A stretch of DNA of 43,537 nucleotides from Myxococcales bacterium (GTDB taxonomy: Bacteria; Myxococcota_A; UBA9042). The DNA is taken from NCBI GenBank assembly GCA_009692465.1, contig SHZD01000024.1:1-43537 (forward strand), written 5' to 3'. A model generated the notes under the pieces. That model was not told where the DNA came from. It made no database searches and saw nothing but the letters and a program-made list of their open reading frames with translations. The position numbers and the translations under genes are program-made. Each line of letters opens with the position of its first letter. The stretch's first letter is position 1. Shown piece by piece: positions 24,336 to 33,001 of the stretch.

Positions 24336-26873
24336 TCAATTGAGCGCCTCATCATCCACTTGTGGAGGCGGTCGGCGCTTCGGTGGCATCGGCTCAGTCG
24401 GCTTGTCGGCGATTGGCACTTCGGGCCCCAATTGGTCGTCGTGCAAGTCCAACGCCCCAGCTTCGCTATCGGCAATCGCAGCCGGCAAACCAGCCACGGG
24501 CCCCGCCGCGACATGCGGTAACCGCGGCAAAGGCACCACCGGCACAGCAGCCAACCCTTCCTTGTAAAACTGGGTCGCGATGGGCACGGCCAGACTGCCT
24601 CCGGTGCCTTTGGGGATCGGCTTGCGATCGTCAAATCCGAGCCAGACGCCGACACACAACTCTGCGGAAAAACTGACAAACCAGAGGTCGCGGCCGCCAT
24701 TGCTGGTGCCAGTCTTGCCAGCCAATGGGCGTCCGGCCAATTGTGCGCCCTTAGCGCTACCCTTGCGCACCACTTCGCCAAGCATGTCTGTCAGCTGTTT
24801 GGCCACGCCTTCACCCAATACTTGTGCGAGCTTATCGCGCGGCGCCACGTAAACATCCTTACCGGTGCGGTCGACAATGCGAGTCACGAGCACGGGCTCG
24901 CCGTACCGCCCTCCAGCGGCAATCGTGGCGTAGGCATTGGTGATTTCGAAAGGCGTCACCGAACTGGCTCCCAATGCCAGTGGCAAACCGGCGATTAGCG
25001 GGCTGGCGATGCCCAAACGCTTGGCAAAAGCTGCAATCTTTTCTGGACCCACCCGCGAGGCAATTTCGACGGCGATCGAGTTGATCGAAAACGCCAAGGC
25101 GTCGCGCAACGAGTACGACTTGCCGTCGTAGCCGCCAGAGAAATTGCGAGGAGTCCACGGCTTGCCGCCGGTTGGAAACGAGCGCTTTTCGTCCTTGAGG
25201 ACCAAGTCCGGATTGGCAGCGCCGGCTTCAATCGCGGCTCCATAGGCGAAAGTCTTAAAGGTTGAGCCGGGTTGCCTCAGGGCGCCACTGCGGTCAAACG
25301 GATGCAGATCAAAATCGTCACCGCCGACCAAGGCGCGTACCAGCCTAGTTTGTGGTTCCAGGGCCACTAACGCGGCCTGAGGACCCATTTCAGGCGACAA
25401 GATGATGCCGTCCTCGCTCAGTTCGCGCACCGAAACTCGCACCAAATCCCCGCGGCCAATCTGCATCGGCTCAGGCTTTTCGCTGCCCTTGGCGGCACCG
25501 GCGCGCGGCGACCGCCACACCTTGTAGCGTCCCAAATCGGCGTCACCTAAAAATCCCTCGGTGTTGCCAAGCCCAAAACGCCACGCTTTGCGGACGTCAT
25601 CGTGGCTCAGGGCAATGCCCTGCAACACCGTGCCCGAGGTCGGCTTTGCCGGCTGCTGGGCCGCCAGTTTGGCCAAACCAGCAGCAATGGCGGCATCGGT
25701 GGAGTGGCGCTGCAGCGGTTCAGCACTGGAAAGCAGGCGATCAACGTTGTGCAGACCCTGTTCAACCGCCGCGTCGGCTGCCTGTTGCAGGCCAATATCC
25801 ATTGCAATTTCAATGCGATATCCGCCTGACGCCAGCTGGTCGCGACCGAGTTTGGCATGGACAAACCGGCGCACCGCATCCATGTACCACGGTCCAGCAC
25901 CGGCAATGGCATCACCGCCGATCGTCGGCAGCGGCTGCTCTTGCGCTTTGGCAAAATCCGCGGCCGAGATGTAGCCCTTTTGGTGCATCTGCCCCAGCAC
26001 ATAGCGGCGACGAGCCAGCGCGCGATCGGCATGCTTAAGTGGCGACCACTTACTTGGACTGTTGACCAAGCCCGCCAGCAAGGCCGCTTGGGCCACATCC
26101 AACTCGGCCGCCGAGCGCCGAAAGAAAAACCGCGCCGCTTCCTCAATGCCGTAGCGACCATGGCCGAAATACACCTCATTGAGATACAGATTCAAGATGT
26201 CGTCTTTGGACAGGTTTTTCTCGAGTTTGCGTGCCAGCACTAGCTCTTTGAGCTTGCGTACCACGGTTTTTTCGCGACTCAAGAAGCGGGTTTTTGCCAG
26301 TTGTTGGGTCAGCGTCGACGCCCCTTGGGCATAGCGGCCTGTCGAAGCATCGACCCACAAAGCGCGAGCAATCCCGACAAAATCCAGACCAGGATGGTCG
26401 TAAAACGCGGAGTCTTCTGCGCAAATCATGGCAAATCGAATATTTGGGCCCATTTGGGCGCCGTCGATCACGGTGCGAATCTCGTCGCCAAAACGGGCCA
26501 CGACTTCGCCGCCGGCTGCGTACACGCGCGACGACTCTTTGGCGATCTCGCGGTACTGCTTGAATGTAAACACTTCGGGCAGCGTCGCATCCAACCAAAG
26601 GTAGCCGCCAACGCCCGCCGCGCTTGCCGTTAACACCAGACCCAATGTCCACAGCGCCAGCCGGGCCAAACAGCCTGACGACGGTTTACTAACGGGCTTG
26701 GCTGTCGGCCTTGCTCCAAGTTTTACGCCACTGGTGCCCATGCGCCGATGATACGCCAAGGTCCGTCTCGCGCTACTTTTCGAGCCGCTGGCGCTACTTT
26801 TCGAGCCGCTGGCGCTACTTTTCGAGCCGCTGGCGCTACTTTTCGAGCCGGTGCCGTTAGGATTTCGCCACAT
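24336..26873 (-). CDS. Class A penicillin-binding protein (PBP1A type)
   Basis: Bifunctional peptidoglycan synthase anchored in the inner membrane. The membrane segment is ALWTLGLVLTASAAGVGGYLWL. The glycosyltransferase domain shows CAEDSAFYDHPGLD, QGASTLTQQLAK and LNLYLNEVYFGHGRYG. The transpeptidase domain shows GSTFK (Ser about 537), SINS (SxN) and KTGTSNGG. The C-terminus is Pro/Glu-rich. Start uncertain: the ATG at 26871-26873 places four GSKSSAS heptads, encoded by a 21-bp array, in the cytoplasmic tail, while the ATG at 26739-26741 would exclude them. Neither has a strong ribosome site. The longer form is given because the array is in frame and the same array type occurs in a neighbouring, well-supported N-terminus. 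Confidence 0.92.
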   Translation of the reverse strand: MWRNPNGTGSKSSASGSKSSASGSKSSASGSKSSARRTLAYHRRMGTSGVKLGARPTAKPVSKPSSGCLARLALWTLGLVLTASAAGVGGYLWLDATLPEVFTFKQYREIAKESSRVYAAGGEVVARFGDEIRTVIDGAQMGPNIRFAMICAEDSAFYDHPGLDFVGIARALWVDASTGRYAQGASTLTQQLAKTRFLSREKTVVRKLKELVLARKLEKNLSKDDILNLYLNEVYFGHGRYGIEEAARFFFRRSAAELDVAQAALLAGLVNSPSKWSPLKHADRALARRRYVLGQMHQKGYISAADFAKAQEQPLPTIGGDAIAGAGPWYMDAVRRFVHAKLGRDQLASGGYRIEIAMDIGLQQAADAAVEQGLHNVDRLLSSAEPLQRHSTDAAIAAGLAKLAAQQPAKPTSGTVLQGIALSHDDVRKAWRFGLGNTEGFLGDADLGRYKVWRSPRAGAAKGSEKPEPMQIGRGDLVRVSVRELSEDGIILSPEMGPQAALVALEPQTRLVRALVGGDDFDLHPFDRSGALRQPGSTFKTFAYGAAIEAGAANPDLVLKDEKRSFPTGGKPWTPRNFSGGYDGKSYSLRDALAFSINSIAVEIASRVGPEKIAAFAKRLGIASPLIAGLPLALGASSVTPFEITNAYATIAAGGRYGEPVLVTRIVDRTGKDVYVAPRDKLAQVLGEGVAKQLTDMLGEVVRKGSAKGAQLAGRPLAGKTGTSNGGRDLWFVSFSAELCVGVWLGFDDRKPIPKGTGGSLAVPIATQFYKEGLAAVPVVPLPRLPHVAAGPVAGLPAAIADSEAGALDLHDDQLGPEVPIADKPTEPMPPKRRPPPQVDDEALN
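26770..26853 (-). repeat. 21-bp tandem array, 4 units, at the 5' end of the PBP gene
   Basis: The unit GCGCTACTTTTCGAGCCGCTG starts at 26770, 26791, 26812 and 26833 (last unit with GGTG). In the PBP frame it encodes GSKSSAS four times. If the downstream start is used, it is untranslated leader instead. Confidence 0.9.
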
Positions 26874-27239
26874 GATCAGCCGGTTTTCCGCCGATTCGAC
26901 AATCAGCACGGGCTTCCGGTCGCAGCCTGCTGCCTCGCGGTGGCCCAGTTCAAGTCGCATCCAGACGCTGAACCTGAAGAAAGCGCGCCGGCACAAACGT
27001 GCGCCACAGTCGGCATGCCACAAGCCAGCGGCATTTGTTTGCTAATTCATGCACATCGCCTTCCCTTTGCTAGGTTGCACCAAACACTTGCCGCTCGGCG
27101 AAACGGTCTCGCTCCCAAGTGCTGTGAAATTGCGGTCGATCGGCGCCCATCCGCTGGCAACTGCGGTTGGCCAGTTGCGCCCGAGCCCCCAAACGTGAAA
27201 AAGTCTGCCCGCGGGCCTCGTGCCCGCGCTAGGACGCGG
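26874..27239. other. 366-bp divergent intergenic region
   Basis: It lies between the PBP gene (minus) and the FHA gene (plus). The plus frame is open but reads as out-of-frame array and leader sequence. I see nothing further beyond the ribosome site AGGACGCGG of the FHA gene. Confidence 0.45.
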
Positions 27240-28061
27240 ATGCCCAACATCAACTGCGCTCGCTGTGGCACCTCCTGGCCGCAGGCCTATCAGTTTTGCG
27301 GTCGATGCGGCGGTCCGTTGCACGCGGCTAACTTGGCGCCAGCGGTGCCCGTGTCGGCCATTCCACCGCCGCCGACTGGCCCTGCACCGTCGGGCCCCCT
27401 GCCTCAAGCCACTATTCGCCTAGTGGTGCTCCGCGGGGTGGTGTCGGAGGGTGCGTCGTTTGACATCCCGATTGGCCAGACTGCTGTCGGCCGCTACGGT
27501 GAACTGCCTTTTCCGGGCGACCCGTTGCTGTCGGATCGGCACATGGTGGTCGACCGCAGCCCCGAGACCTTAGACTTGGTTGGCATTCCCGGTCCGAGTG
27601 GCGTGTTTCGGCGGTTGCGCGAGCCGACGCTGATTCGCTCGGGTGATGTGGTGTTTGCCGGCGAGCAGTACCTGTTGGTGCGCAGCGGTGACAATGTGCC
27701 GTTTGAACCAGCCTCAGGCAGCGATATCCCGGTGGAAACTTTTGGCACGCCGTTGCCGCCGCAGCGTCTGCACATCACCCAACTGCTAGCGGGTGGGCTG
27801 CCGGGTCGAGTGGTGTCGACGGACAAAGACGCTGTCGCGGTCGGGCGCGAGGGCTCCGATCTGGCGTTCCCCCAAGATCGCTTCATGTCGGGCAAGCACT
27901 TGCGTTTCGAAGCCACGCCGACCGGCCACATTCAAATCATCGATGTCGGCAGCCTCAACGGCACCTTTGTGCGCGTCAACCGGTTGCCGGCGCGCTTGCA
28001 TAAGGGCGATGAGATTTTGGTCGGGTCGTTGCTGTTTCGGGTCGAGATCGACGCGCATTGA
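27240..28061 (+). CDS. Zinc-ribbon protein with two FHA domains
   Basis: A 273-residue cytoplasmic protein. N-terminal zinc ribbon CARCGTSW...QFCGRCGG (two C-x2-C pairs, residues about 6-27), a Pro-rich linker, then two forkhead-associated domains. The first (about 75-150) is divergent: it keeps GRYGEL and SDRHMVV but lacks the NG loop. The second (about 190-268) is canonical, with VGREGSDLAF, SGKHLRF and GSLNGTFV, and should bind phosphothreonine peptides. The ATG has AGGA about 5 nt upstream and is taken instead of the much longer open frame. FHA proteins of this design are frequent in bacteria rich in Ser/Thr kinases. No kinase gene is present in the window. Confidence 0.88.
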   Translation: MPNINCARCGTSWPQAYQFCGRCGGPLHAANLAPAVPVSAIPPPPTGPAPSGPLPQATIRLVVLRGVVSEGASFDIPIGQTAVGRYGELPFPGDPLLSDRHMVVDRSPETLDLVGIPGPSGVFRRLREPTLIRSGDVVFAGEQYLLVRSGDNVPFEPASGSDIPVETFGTPLPPQRLHITQLLAGGLPGRVVSTDKDAVAVGREGSDLAFPQDRFMSGKHLRFEATPTGHIQIIDVGSLNGTFVRVNRLPARLHKGDEILVGSLLFRVEIDAH

Positions 28062-28159
28062 TCGGGCGCGTCGACCTTCAGACTTGACCAGCCACGCACG
28101 TCAAGCTCAGCGAAACGCCTACAGGACTGACCAAGTCAACTATTGCGTCGCGAGTCCAG

Positions 28160-28304
28160 CTATACACAGTCTGCCAATTTCGAGATCAACCTTGGATCGG
28201 AGCCGCGAGTCGGTTGCACAGCAGACGCGAGCTTGGCGACCCACCCAGCAAGCACGAGATCGCCGATCCGGTACATGGTGCCGGACTTGGGCGATCGAGT
28301 ATAG
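28160..28304 (-). repeat. Type D palindromic element, copy 2 (inverted)
   Basis: 145 bp, bounded by CTATAC and GTATAG, matching 18052-18193 in reverse orientation: GGAGCCGCGAGTCGG, GCGAGCTTGGCGACCCACC, then the decayed hairpin GTACATGGTGCCGGAC. It sits in the convergent interval after the FHA gene. Confidence 0.8.
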
Positions 28305-28366
28305 ACTCGCTCATGGCGACCGGCTGCGCGCGATGCGGAGGCCACAAGATTGGGCTGAACCGCGAA

Positions 28367-29950
28367 CTACTTCTTAGCTGGCGCAGCCGGTGCGGGCGCG
28401 ACGGCCGGAGCAGCAGCGCCACCCTTGAGCGCGTCTTTTTCCTTGCGCTCCTTCACGCTGTCCTCTGCAAAGACTTTGAGATCTTTCAGATGCCGGTGAA
28501 AGCTATAGCTCGCGTACATCTTGAGCATCTTGGCTGTCTCACCGTCAATGGTGCCACCCGCCGCATCTTTATCCACGCTGGTGGCATAGTCGGCGCCGTC
28601 GGCGGCCATGGCGACAAGATCGGCCAGCGTCATCGCATCTGGTGAAACCACAAGCTGTTGCACGGGACGAAGACCCATCGGATCTTTCTTGTCAAAGGCC
28701 TTGAGCGCCGCCACCGAAGCCGGATCGCCCAGCGCCAGCAAGCAGCGGGTGGCGATCACGCGTTCAATCAGCCGCGGACTCGACTTGAGCGCCGCTTCGA
28801 CGACGGGCCGAACCGCATCGGCACCGGTCGCCTTGACTCGATTGCTGCACAGCCGGGTTAGCTCCAACTTGCTGTCATTTGAGCCGAATTCGCCACCTTT
28901 GCCGTAGAAATCATCATCAGGCAGCTTGGCCATGGCCATCTTGAAGCCGTCAATGCCCTTGTAGGTGGCCAAATAGCCGGCGGCCAACCAACGATCGTCA
29001 CAGTTTTTCGAAACCAAGATTTTCTCTACCAGCGGGCCCACTTGCGCCCACGCCGCCTTGATTTTCTCTTTGTTGGCGGCTACTTCTTCCCAGTCGATCG
29101 CGACTTGAATCGCCAGCTTGGAAGACTTGTCATCATCGGGGTGAGTCGAAAGGCTCAGCCGCAAATAGGTATCGAGAAAGTAAACGAAGGCCTCGATCGA
29201 GTCCGTCCCCTGAATGGCCGCCAGATCCTCTTCCTTGACCGCAATTTCTTTGCCGTTGACCTTCATCTTTTGGTAGCGCGCCAAACCGTTGACCAACGCC
29301 CGATTCGCTTCGGGCGACTTGAGCCCGCGCAAGAACGCAATAATATCAGTCTTGGCCACGCCCTTGCTCAGCATGACTTCCGCTCCACCAATCGCTTCGC
29401 TTTCCAGCGCTTCGATTTCCTCAGGGGCGATGCGATCTTTGAGCTTGGCCAACACGGCGTCCACCGGCGTGTCTGGGGTCAAGCCTTCAAAAGCCCAAGT
29501 GGCGACTTTTTTCTTCAGCTCGGCAACTTTGGCTGGGGCCAGCTTGCCTTCGCGGATCATCAACATTAACAGAGTCTTGGCGTGTCCAGCCTTCTTGGGG
29601 CCGCCACTCTGCAACAGAGTGAACATGGGTGCTTCGAGCGCGCTCAGCAATTCCACCCGATCTGCGGCTTTTTCCGAAATCGGCAACACCTGCGACGGTT
29701 GGCCGCCCTCAGTCACCAAGATCTCCAACGCTTTAACCCGCATCTTGAAATCATGATTCTTATCGGCGACATAGCGCGACAACTCTTCCCAGCCTGCTTC
29801 GTTGTTCATCCACAGGCGAAAATTATCCTCCGGCTCCGGCTTGCCGCAGCCCACCACCAGCGTAGAGGAAGCTGCCACGGCGAGCAGCGCGAACAGCGCG
29901 ACGGACTGGGTGCGGCCGAATTGAACTGCCCGAAAAACTGCGCGAATCAT
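28367..29950 (-). CDS. Helical lipoprotein of unknown function
   Basis: A 527-residue predicted lipoprotein. The signal peptide (basic n-region, then VALFALLAVAASSTL) ends in the lipobox VVGC (about residue 35). The mature part is almost entirely alpha-helical, with short repeated helix pairs that suggest HEAT-like repeats (for example RVKALEILV, ERVIATRCLLALGDPASVAALKAF). The C-terminal 40 residues are Lys/Glu then Ala/Pro-rich. The ATG has AAGGAG about 6 nt upstream, a strong start. No enzyme motif is seen. HEAT-like lipoproteins of this kind are common in myxobacterial genomes; the role is unknown. A 12-bp tandem array lies about 100 bp upstream. Confidence 0.8.
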   Translation of the reverse strand: MIRAVFRAVQFGRTQSVALFALLAVAASSTLVVGCGKPEPEDNFRLWMNNEAGWEELSRYVADKNHDFKMRVKALEILVTEGGQPSQVLPISEKAADRVELLSALEAPMFTLLQSGGPKKAGHAKTLLMLMIREGKLAPAKVAELKKKVATWAFEGLTPDTPVDAVLAKLKDRIAPEEIEALESEAIGGAEVMLSKGVAKTDIIAFLRGLKSPEANRALVNGLARYQKMKVNGKEIAVKEEDLAAIQGTDSIEAFVYFLDTYLRLSLSTHPDDDKSSKLAIQVAIDWEEVAANKEKIKAAWAQVGPLVEKILVSKNCDDRWLAAGYLATYKGIDGFKMAMAKLPDDDFYGKGGEFGSNDSKLELTRLCSNRVKATGADAVRPVVEAALKSSPRLIERVIATRCLLALGDPASVAALKAFDKKDPMGLRPVQQLVVSPDAMTLADLVAMAADGADYATSVDKDAAGGTIDGETAKMLKMYASYSFHRHLKDLKVFAEDSVKERKEKDALKGGAAAPAVAPAPAAPAKK

Positions 29951-30334
29951 GCTCTACTCCTTGCAATGGGCCCAATTTCTTGGCCTAGGTCTTCGTAACT
30001 GGCCAGCGTTTTGGTAACTGGCTCGGGCCGTGATTACGACTTCGGCCTTGCGCCGGTCTCTGCGCCGGTCTCTGCGCCGGTCTCTGCGCCGGTCTCTGCG
30101 CCGGTCTCTGCCCCGGTTGCTGGCCCGGTTGCTGGCCCGGTTGCTGCAGAAATGGCTCTCGCTGCTGAGCCTGCTGAGCGGCGGCGGTAGCCAATCGTTG
30201 CACACCAAGCGGCGGCGATGGTAGTACGAAAACCGCGCGATGGGCAACGGTGGCCGACAGCGCGCGGGCACGCCAACCGCTAGCCCAAGCAGAATTTAGA
30301 AAATCCCAGCAGTTAGAGACGACTCGAGGACGCA
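29951..30334. other. 384-bp divergent intergenic region with tandem array
   Basis: It lies between the helical lipoprotein gene (minus) and the small MXAN_5187-like gene (plus). Apart from the 12-bp array at 30050-30145 and a doubled GTAACTGGC near 29996 and 30014, I see no feature and no convincing reading frame. Confidence 0.5.
30050..30145. repeat. 12-bp tandem array, 8 units in two variants
   Basis: Five copies of GCGCCGGTCTCT (30050-30109), then three of the related GSCCCGGTTGCT (30110-30145). The two blocks have the same period and a CCGGT centre, so one looks derived from the other. The array is 100 bp upstream of the lipoprotein start at 29950. Confidence 0.9.
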
Positions 30335-30688
30335 ATGGCGATTGGTAAGAGCATACTTGGCTCCGAAAAGGCCTCGGCCCAGCTGCAACACTTGGAGGTG
30401 CGAATTGAGGTGATGCGGCGAAAATTCGCCAAGTATTTCAATGGATTTGACCGCACCCCGCCGATAGTTGAGTTTGATCAAATCAAGCGTGAATTTCGCG
30501 AGTTCGCCACCGTCGGGTTTGCCACCGGCCAAGCGCGTTTCAAGGCTCAAAACCTGATTGCGCGCTGGAATTTGCTCAAGAACATTTGGGAGCGCGACAT
30601 GCAGCGCATGGAAGAGGGCAAGTTTAGGCCCAACGCCCACCACACTTCCCATGCGAAAGACGCCAAGATCGACGATCTGGGCGAGTAA
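30335..30688 (+). CDS. Small MXAN_5187-C-like protein
   Basis: A 117-residue, highly charged, helical protein without signal peptide. The central part, VMRRKFAKYFNGFDRTPPIVEFDQIKR then FRFKAQNL-type residues (ARFKAQNLIARWNLLKNIWERDMQRMEEGKF), matches the pattern I recall for the 'MXAN_5187 C-terminal domain' found in myxobacteria: an aromatic-rich start, a PP turn, a basic helix, then a W.R...EEG end. The ATG at 30335 has GAGGA 5 nt upstream. Function is unknown; the charge pattern would suit nucleic-acid or protein binding. It is followed 28 bp later by a type A element. Confidence 0.68.
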   Translation: MAIGKSILGSEKASAQLQHLEVRIEVMRRKFAKYFNGFDRTPPIVEFDQIKREFREFATVGFATGQARFKAQNLIARWNLLKNIWERDMQRMEEGKFRPNAHHTSHAKDAKIDDLGE

Positions 30689-30715
30689 CGAACAGTCCGT
30701 AAATTGCTCGCTCGA

Positions 30716-30936
30716 CCTAGGAGCCTGTCGGAAATCAATCGGTTGTGAAATGTCTATCAGGCTATACACAATGAATCTATTGCGATCCGACAGGCTCCTA
30801 GCCAGTCAACTATTCTCAGCCGTCCGAGAACTGCCCGGAGAACTGGCCCAATCAAATTCGTGCAGTTTCGGACAGTTGCCGCCGTCTAGCCAGACGGCGC
30901 TAGGAGCGAGTCGGAATACTCCGACACGCTCCTAGG
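30716..30936. mobile_element. Type A palindromic element, copy 2
   Basis: 221 bp, CCTAGGAGCCTGTCGGA at the left and TCCGACACGCTCCTAGG at the right, which are inverted repeats with one mismatch. The central pair is CCGTCCGAGAACTGC with GCAGTTTCGGACAGTT. It occupies the convergent interval before hflX and is nearly identical to copy 3. Confidence 0.88.
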
Positions 30937-31093
30937 CAACACAGAATCGTCGAACCGGACTTAAGCCAGCGGAAACTACTGGCCAGCAACGGCGGCAAGC
31001 AGAATCCAGCCCAGAATGGCCGGTTGGCGGGCCTGTTGCCAGTTGGGTCCATTTGCGCGTCTGACGGCGGGGTTCTATGTGAATACACGCGGT

Positions 31094-32788
31094 TCAGTCC
31101 AGAGCCGACCACGAGTCCTGCGTCAACCCCAGCGCCCCGTCGGGCGGAGCCACGGTCAACGCGTCCGCTTCCAGCGCCTCCAGTAGCTGCAGCAGGCCGA
31201 GCCGGTGCTGGGAAGACACCAGCAGGGCCCCATAATTGCGAGCGATTTCGCGCACGGTCGCAACATCGGCAATCGCGTCTGCCTTATTGACGACAATCCG
31301 CCGCGGTTTTTCAGCCAACCCGTGATCACGCAAAATGGTCAGCACGCTAGTGAGCTGGGCTTCGATCGCCCGATGCGCGCCGTCCACGATCACTACCAGC
31401 AGGTCAGCAACCTCAGCTTCCTCCAGAGTGGCTTCAAACGCTCCGAGCAACTCCTTTGGCAAATCACGAATAAACCCAACGGTATCTGTGAGCACCGCCT
31501 CGGTCCCTCCCGGCAGACGAATATGCCGCGTGGTCGGATCGAGCGTGGCAAACAAGAGATTTTCGGTGAAGGCAGAACTCTTGGTCAAGGCATTGAGCAG
31601 GCTCGACTTGCCGACATTGGTGTAGCCGAGCAACGCCACTTGGGTCACGCCGCCCGTCGCCCGGTTGGCGCGCCGCATGCCACGACCAGCTTTGATCTTA
31701 GCCAGTTGCGTCTCGATGCGCCCGACACGATCGCGGCAACGTCGGCGGTCGACCTCCAGTTTGGTTTCGCCAGGCCCCGTGGCGCCAATTCCGCCGGTCA
31801 GCCGGCTTAGCGAATTGTCGCGGTCGCCCAAGCGCGGCAACGAATAGCGCAGTTGTGCCAATTCAACTTGCAATTTGCCGTCTTGCGAGCGGGCACGGCG
31901 GGCAAAAATATCCAAAATCAACTGGGTGCGATCGAGCACTTTGGTGTCGGCGCCAAGCGCAATCGCCTTGGATTGCGAGGGCGTCAGTTCGCGGCCGAAC
32001 ACCAAGATAGTCGCGTCGACCTGCGCAGCTTGAAAGGCGATTTCTGCCAACTTGCCCGAGCCAATGAGCGTGCGCCCATCGACTTGGCGGCGCCGCTGCA
32101 CGACGCGACCGACGACCTCGACGTGCGCTGTTCGGCACAGTTCTTCCAGTTCCAGCAGCCGATTCTCTGCTTCAGCCACGGTCTCTGGACCGACGTGCAC
32201 CAGCAGCGCGCGCTCGCGGGCGTCGATGAGCCGCGCGGGTGGCCGGACCTTGGCTAAACGCCCCTCGAGGTGGGCGATCGCGGCGGCGCAATCAAAAGTC
32301 AGACCGTGCCACAATTGCCAAGGCACGACATCGGCTGGCTGGCTGGCGCGCGCCGTCGTGGCGTTGCCATCCACGGCCAACTGGGCGATCGAAACCAAGT
32401 GCGGCGCTTGGCCTTGCAGCGTGATGGCCGCGACCAAATCCAAGCCTAAACGCACAAGATCATTGAGATCATCGGCGTCGACCGGCTCGCCTTTCAAGTG
32501 GACGTGGACCAGCCGTAGCCCGCGCAGTCGTCCTGATTCGCGACCCCAGCGGCCCAGATCAGGCAACTGCAACGCGCGATCGCTGCCAATCAGGATGTGC
32601 TCAACCGTTCCATCGCGACCGATCAGCACGCCAACCTGCCGACCTAAGTCGGCGGCTAGGGCGCACATTCGCACCACCAGCGCATCGCAGGCCAATTCGC
32701 CTGCCGCTGTCTGGTGGTTGCCGAGACGCTCTAGCCCGCGGCGCGCAAGAACGGAGAGTCCCTGCAGATTGCCGGAAAGACTAGGCAA
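31094..32788 (-). CDS. hflX: Ribosome-associated GTPase HflX
   Basis: GTPase that binds and splits ribosomes, often under stress. The N-terminal extension (about 180 aa, QVGVLIGRDGTVEHILIGSD and LRGLRLVHVHLKGEP) is typical of the long HflX form of deltaproteobacteria. The HflX domain then shows VGRVVQRRRQVDGRTLIGSGKL and GATGPGETKLEVDRRRCRDRV. The G domain has GYTNVGKSS (about residue 390), LFATLDPTTR, DTVGFI and VNKAD. The C-terminus is short. Start uncertain: the frame opens at TTG (32786-32788) and family alignment of SGNLQGLS supports a start near there, but the ribosome site is weak. A 24-bp tandem array lies 71 bp upstream. Confidence 0.93.
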   Translation of the reverse strand: MPSLSGNLQGLSVLARRGLERLGNHQTAAGELACDALVVRMCALAADLGRQVGVLIGRDGTVEHILIGSDRALQLPDLGRWGRESGRLRGLRLVHVHLKGEPVDADDLNDLVRLGLDLVAAITLQGQAPHLVSIAQLAVDGNATTARASQPADVVPWQLWHGLTFDCAAAIAHLEGRLAKVRPPARLIDARERALLVHVGPETVAEAENRLLELEELCRTAHVEVVGRVVQRRRQVDGRTLIGSGKLAEIAFQAAQVDATILVFGRELTPSQSKAIALGADTKVLDRTQLILDIFARRARSQDGKLQVELAQLRYSLPRLGDRDNSLSRLTGGIGATGPGETKLEVDRRRCRDRVGRIETQLAKIKAGRGMRRANRATGGVTQVALLGYTNVGKSSLLNALTKSSAFTENLLFATLDPTTRHIRLPGGTEAVLTDTVGFIRDLPKELLGAFEATLEEAEVADLLVVIVDGAHRAIEAQLTSVLTILRDHGLAEKPRRIVVNKADAIADVATVREIARNYGALLVSSQHRLGLLQLLEALEADALTVAPPDGALGLTQDSWSALD

Positions 32789-32858
32789 GTGCAGCCCAAT
32801 TTGAACGAAATGTGGCGGTCCAATTTAGGCGAGAAATGCAGGGGGCCCTGTCGCAGCG

Positions 32859-32954
32859 AAGGAGCTGCGTCTCTGTCTGAACAAGGAACTGCGTCTCTGT
32901 CTGAACAAGGAGCTGCGTCTCTGTCTGAACAAGGAGCTGCGTCTCTGTCTGAAC
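32859..32954. repeat. 24-bp tandem array, 4 units
   Basis: The unit starts with AAGGAGCTGCGTCTCTGTC; copies at 32859, 32883 (one substitution), 32907 and 32931. It lies 71 bp upstream of hflX, between it and the spike-protein gene. On the plus strand each unit contains an AAGGAG word that mimics a ribosome site. Confidence 0.92.
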
Positions 32955-33001
32955 ACGGTCCGTGACCAGCGGCGCGCAGGCGTACTCGACGGTCGTTGGC
33001 A

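Noticed and set aside
26748..27239. Long open frame upstream of the FHA gene, giving a 437-residue protein
   Set aside because: The added N-terminus is an out-of-frame reading of the 21-bp array and leader; a good ribosome site and a zinc-ribbon start mark 27240 as the real start.
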